From Solirubrobacterales bacterium (GTDB lineage Bacteria > Actinomycetota > Thermoleophilia > Solirubrobacterales > Solirubrobacteraceae): a DNA stretch of 12,940 nucleotides. The stretch covers positions 1 to 12,940 of the forward strand of contig PMKB01000232.1 in assembly GCA_003157595.1 (NCBI GenBank), in the 5' to 3' direction. The position numbers and the translations under genes are program-made. Below the pieces are notes generated by a model, which worked only from the letters and a program-made list of their open reading frames with translations, did not search any database and was not told the origin of the DNA. Below, piece by piece: positions 10,591 through 12,940 of the stretch. Position 1 is the stretch's first letter, and every line of letters starts with the position of its first letter.

Positions 10591-11247
10591 ATGCGCAATG
10601 ATCGCCAACGACTGCGACGGGGCGCCATCACGGGGTTGCTCGCAATCGTCTTCACACTCGCAGCGGCCGCCGCAAGCGGTGCCGCGCTGATCACGGTCGG
10701 CGGGCTTGGGGCGGCAGCCAGGATCTCCTACCCGCAGCCTGTCGACACCGCGTTCTGGCTGACGCTGCGCAAGGGCGGCACCCCCGCCCAGATCCGCGAG
10801 CGCGGCCTGGTGCGCCTGATCCGCCTGCGAGGCTGCGCGCGTCCCGGAACCAGCGGCGAGCTGCCGCTGACGCAGATCCACTTTCAAACGCTCGCTCCGG
10901 GCTCGGGCGATACGACGACCGTGAAGATCACGACCGGTCCGCTCAACGTGCCGATCTGCGGTCACGGCGCGTCCTCCTCCACGGTCACGGCCTTCGAACC
11001 CGGGAATCTGTGCGTCGTGAAGGGCGACTACGTCGCATTCAACGTGGAGGGCGGGGCCGCGCCGGGGTTCCCGCAGGGAGTCCGCTACGAGGTGTTCGGC
11101 CCCGCTACCGGCGCGGTCACCGACTCCTTCACCAGCGCGGGCGGAACCAACAACGGCGACACGCTGACCGGGACCGCCCACACGGGCGTCCGACTGCTGA
11201 TGGCGCTCGTGATCGGCACCGGACACGGCGCTGGGATCTGCGGCTGA
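10591..11247 (+). CDS. Secreted protein of unknown family
   Basis: A 218-residue protein with a clear signal peptide: basic start MRNDRQRLRRG, hydrophobic core at about 12-30, and likely processing around residues 31-42. The mature part is rich in Thr, Gly and Val, as in beta-sandwich proteins, and has four cysteines (C82, C123, C141, C217), enough for two disulfides; C217 is the next-to-last residue. Recognisable local runs are GNLCVVKGDYVAFNVEGG and LLMALVIGTGHGAGICG, but I cannot tie them to a named family. The ATG has a good ribosome site, AGGTGA at 10579-10584. It stands alone between two minus-strand tRNA genes, so is probably monocistronic. A TAGGCT at 10510-10515 might be its -10 element. 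Function unknown; export and disulfides suggest an extracellular or wall-associated role. Confidence 0.8.
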   Translation: MRNDRQRLRRGAITGLLAIVFTLAAAAASGAALITVGGLGAAARISYPQPVDTAFWLTLRKGGTPAQIRERGLVRLIRLRGCARPGTSGELPLTQIHFQTLAPGSGDTTTVKITTGPLNVPICGHGASSSTVTAFEPGNLCVVKGDYVAFNVEGGAAPGFPQGVRYEVFGPATGAVTDSFTSAGGTNNGDTLTGTAHTGVRLLMALVIGTGHGAGICG

Positions 11248-11306
11248 CGCCCTGATGCGTCGGGCCTGGCCACGGGCTCCCCTCAGAGCGCTGCCTCGCA
11301 GGCCCG
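11246..11306 (+). terminator. Possible hairpins after the secreted-protein gene
   Basis: Two inverted repeats follow the stop: GACGC/GCGTC (11246-11250 with 11257-11261) and CGGGCCTG/CAGGCCCG (11261-11268 with 11299-11306, 30-base loop). Either may help end the transcript. Neither has a T-tract. Confidence 0.25.
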
Positions 11307-11382
11307 TCGTGCCCTTCCGCCCGGCTGCAGGATCGCCCGCCGCGAGGCCGGGGTGCTCGCCTGCTCGACGCGAAGACCAGGA

Positions 11383-11412
11383 GCGCCCCGGTGGTCGCTT
11401 CGCGACGGGCGC
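11383..11412 (-). terminator. Hairpin downstream of tRNA-Asn
   Basis: Nested perfect stems, GCGCCC/GGGCGC (11383-11388 with 11407-11412) and GTCGC/GCGAC (11394-11398 with 11402-11406), are joined on one side by a five-base bulge. This strong G+C structure begins eight bases after the tRNA-Asn 3' end on the minus strand. There is no T-tract, so it is a candidate terminator or processing signal rather than a canonical one. Confidence 0.45.
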
Positions 11413-11420
11413 GGCGGGAG

Positions 11421-11494
11421 CTCCGGGGGTGGGACTCGAACCCACAACCTCTCGATTAACAGTCGAGCGCGTCTGCCAATTGAGCTACCCCGGA
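11421..11494 (-). tRNA. tRNA-Asn (GTT) with an atypical D-arm
   Basis: A 74-nt tRNA: acceptor TCCGGGG/CCCCGGA, anticodon stem CTCGA/TCGAG around loop CTGTTAA (anticodon GTT), variable loop AGGTT, T stem GTGGG/CCCAC with loop TTCGAGT, discriminator G, no encoded CCA. The D-arm is odd: the 5' strand GCTC should meet GAGC, but the gene reads GACGC, one base longer. Either a C is bulged or two D-stem pairs are lost. Everything else is canonical. It lies downstream of dnaG on the same strand. Confidence 0.88.
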
Positions 11495-11544
11495 ATGGGC
11501 CACCCGGGAAGCTCGGCAACGCCTGCCTCCACGTCGGCGGGACA

Positions 11545-11550
11545 ATTAGA
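11545..11550 (-). promoter_or_regulatory. Possible -10 element for tRNA-Asn
   Basis: On the minus strand this reads TCTAAT, one mismatch from TATAAT, about 50 bases before the tRNA-Asn 5' end and just downstream of dnaG. It lies in an A/T-rich patch that is rare here. No convincing -35 hexamer sits 16-18 bases upstream, so this is tentative. Confidence 0.3.
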
Positions 11551-11640
11551 CCACACAACTGTGCACCCGCGCACGTCGACGGCAGTGCGTGGCGAAGCTC
11601 GGCGCACGCCTGCAACCGGCGGCCGTACTCGCCGCCGAGG

Positions 11641-12940
11641 TCAGCCGCGGGGTTCGTCGGTCTGTTCGAGCGCCTCCGCAAACCAACGCTCCAGTTCGTG
11701 CTTGAGCGCCTCGCGCTCGCGCTGAAGCGCCGTCACGCCTCCCCTGCCCGCGCCGCGCGCGCCGGCGATCGCGCGCGCGACCCGCGCCAATTCGAGCTGG
11801 CAGCGTTCGACCTCGAGCTCGGCTGGCACCGGCGAGAGCACGGCCGCCCGGACCGACAGCTCCGCGAGCAGTACGGCGAGCTCGCCGTCGTCGATGTCGG
11901 CCGCCGGTGATTCGAGGTGGGTTCGCAGGTGCGTCGCGGCGGCACGCACTAGTGGGCTGGCGAAGACGGCGTCCAGATCCAGCGCTGCGAGCAGTTCGCC
12001 CCCGCGCGCCGGCAGCGCGATGCAGAGCTCGAGGAAGGTCCGTTCGGTGCGTTCTCCCGCAGCCAGCTGCGTCTGCGCCCGCGGCAGCTCGCCGCTCTTG
12101 CCTGCGCCGGTCTGGCCGGCGAGCAGACGCTCGACGAGCTTCTCCGAGACGCTCAGCCGGCTGACTACCTCGCGCTGCAGCTCCTCGCGCATCGCGCCCG
12201 GTCCCAGCTCCGCGAACACGGGCCGCAGTTGTTCGAGGATCCGATCGCGACCCTCGGGCGTGTCGCGCTCCTCCCCGCCCAGGATCCGCTCGACCCGAAA
12301 GCGCACGAACGGCAGTGACGCGCCCAACAGCACCCGCACGCCATCGGGCCCGTCGCGCTCGAGCACGTCCGCCGGATCGCTGCCCGGCGGCAGCGCCGCG
12401 ACGCGCAACTCGAAGCGCTGCTTGGCGGCGAGCCGCGCCGCCTTCATCATCGCCTCGTGCCCGGCACCATCGGCGTCCAGGGCCAGCACGACCGTGGGTG
12501 CCAGGCGAGCGAGCTCGGACACCTGGTCCTCGGTCAGCGCGGTGCCCATCAGCCCGACGCAGTTGCGTACCCCCGACTGGTGCGCGGCGATCACGTCGGT
12601 GTAGCCCTCGCACAGCACGATCGAGCCGGCCTTCGCGGCGTGCGAGCGTGCGAGGTGCGTGCCGAACAGGTGGCGACCCTTGTGATAGACGGTGCCGTCG
12701 GCGCTGTTGACGTACTTGGGTTGCTGGTCGGAGCCCATCGCACGAGCGCCAAAGCCGAGCACATGCCCGCGCTGGTCGCACAGCGGGAAGGTGATCCGCC
12801 GGCGAAAGCGGTCATAGACGCTGCCCGGGCGCTCGCGAGAGCGCGGCACGACTCCGGCTGCGAGCAGTTCGGCCTCGCTGAACCCGCTGCGGCGCGAGCC
12901 GAGCAGCACACGATCCCAGGGACTCGGCGCAAAGCCGACG
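11641..12940 (-). CDS. dnaG: DNA primase DnaG (5' part missing at window edge)
   Basis: The last 432 codons of bacterial primase, which makes RNA primers for lagging-strand synthesis. The fragment enters from the right edge with VGFAPSPWDRV, matching the DnaG run G-Y-A-P-x-x-W, then the RNA-polymerase domain segment GFSEAELLAAGV, YDRFRRRITFPL, GFGARAM and PKYVNS. The TOPRIM core is intact: EGYTDVI with catalytic E111 of the fragment, MGTALTEDQ, and LDADGAG with D155-x-D157, where the usual middle Gly of DGD is Ala. The last 170 residues are the weakly conserved helicase-interacting region, helical and rich in Glu, Arg and Leu. The N-terminal zinc-binding domain and start lie outside the window. 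The stop is TGA at 11641-11643; tRNA-Asn follows 146 bases later on the same strand. Confidence 0.95.
   Translation of the reverse strand, partial: VGFAPSPWDRVLLGSRRSGFSEAELLAAGVVPRSRERPGSVYDRFRRRITFPLCDQRGHVLGFGARAMGSDQQPKYVNSADGTVYHKGRHLFGTHLARSHAAKAGSIVLCEGYTDVIAAHQSGVRNCVGLMGTALTEDQVSELARLAPTVVLALDADGAGHEAMMKAARLAAKQRFELRVAALPPGSDPADVLERDGPDGVRVLLGASLPFVRFRVERILGGEERDTPEGRDRILEQLRPVFAELGPGAMREELQREVVSRLSVSEKLVERLLAGQTGAGKSGELPRAQTQLAAGERTERTFLELCIALPARGGELLAALDLDAVFASPLVRAAATHLRTHLESPAADIDDGELAVLLAELSVRAAVLSPVPAELEVERCQLELARVARAIAGARGAGRGGVTALQREREALKHELERWFAEALEQTDEPRG

Overview
The window is about 70% G+C. Its genes use GTG and TTG starts, and both tRNA genes lack an encoded CCA end. 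The picture fits a soil actinobacterium, most plausibly of the Thermoleophilia/Solirubrobacterales type. The best lineage hint is the C-terminal domain of the 1274-residue exoprotein, a Cys-pair beta-rich module with an S-A-R-K-L-L motif of a style I associate with secreted proteins of that group. This placement is inference from composition and protein style, not from a marker-gene comparison.

Left part (1-4016) is ordinary metabolism and transport. In order: the tail of an unidentified gene; a YedA-like EamA exporter whose GTG start overlaps that tail; a convergent GFA-type zinc protein sharing a CTAG stop overlap with the exporter; a divergently transcribed glutathione S-transferase; and a two-gene ABC-2 exporter (ATPase then permease, coupled through a TGATG junction) on the minus strand. 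A hairpin separates the convergent GST and permease genes. A 16-bp near-palindrome just upstream of the ATPase start is a candidate operator.

Middle part (4095-9771) is the accessory, secreted region. A minus-strand GH16 endo-glucanase-like enzyme, with a Tat-like signal, an unassigned N-terminal domain and a Ser/Gly linker, is divergent from a very large plus-strand exoprotein. The exoprotein has a signal peptide, a LamG-like domain, four approximately 84-residue repeats with identical cysteine spacing, a beta-helix-like segment, a PGRS-like poly-glycine region and a Cys-containing C-terminal domain. The 433 bp between them hold two imperfect 45-bp direct repeats, competing hairpins and a possible 32-codon leader ORF overlapping the exoprotein start by ATGA. 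Together they look like an extracellular polysaccharide-binding and polysaccharide-cutting pair; the functional link is inferred from position and domain content.

Right part (9916-12940) is housekeeping with one orphan. It holds a short alkyltransferase-like (ATL) DNA-repair protein, tRNA-Met(CAT) with a clear terminator, a small secreted protein of unknown family, tRNA-Asn(GTT) with an odd D-arm, and the 3' three-quarters of dnaG (DNA primase), cut by the window edge. I found no mobile element, CRISPR array, integrase or rRNA.
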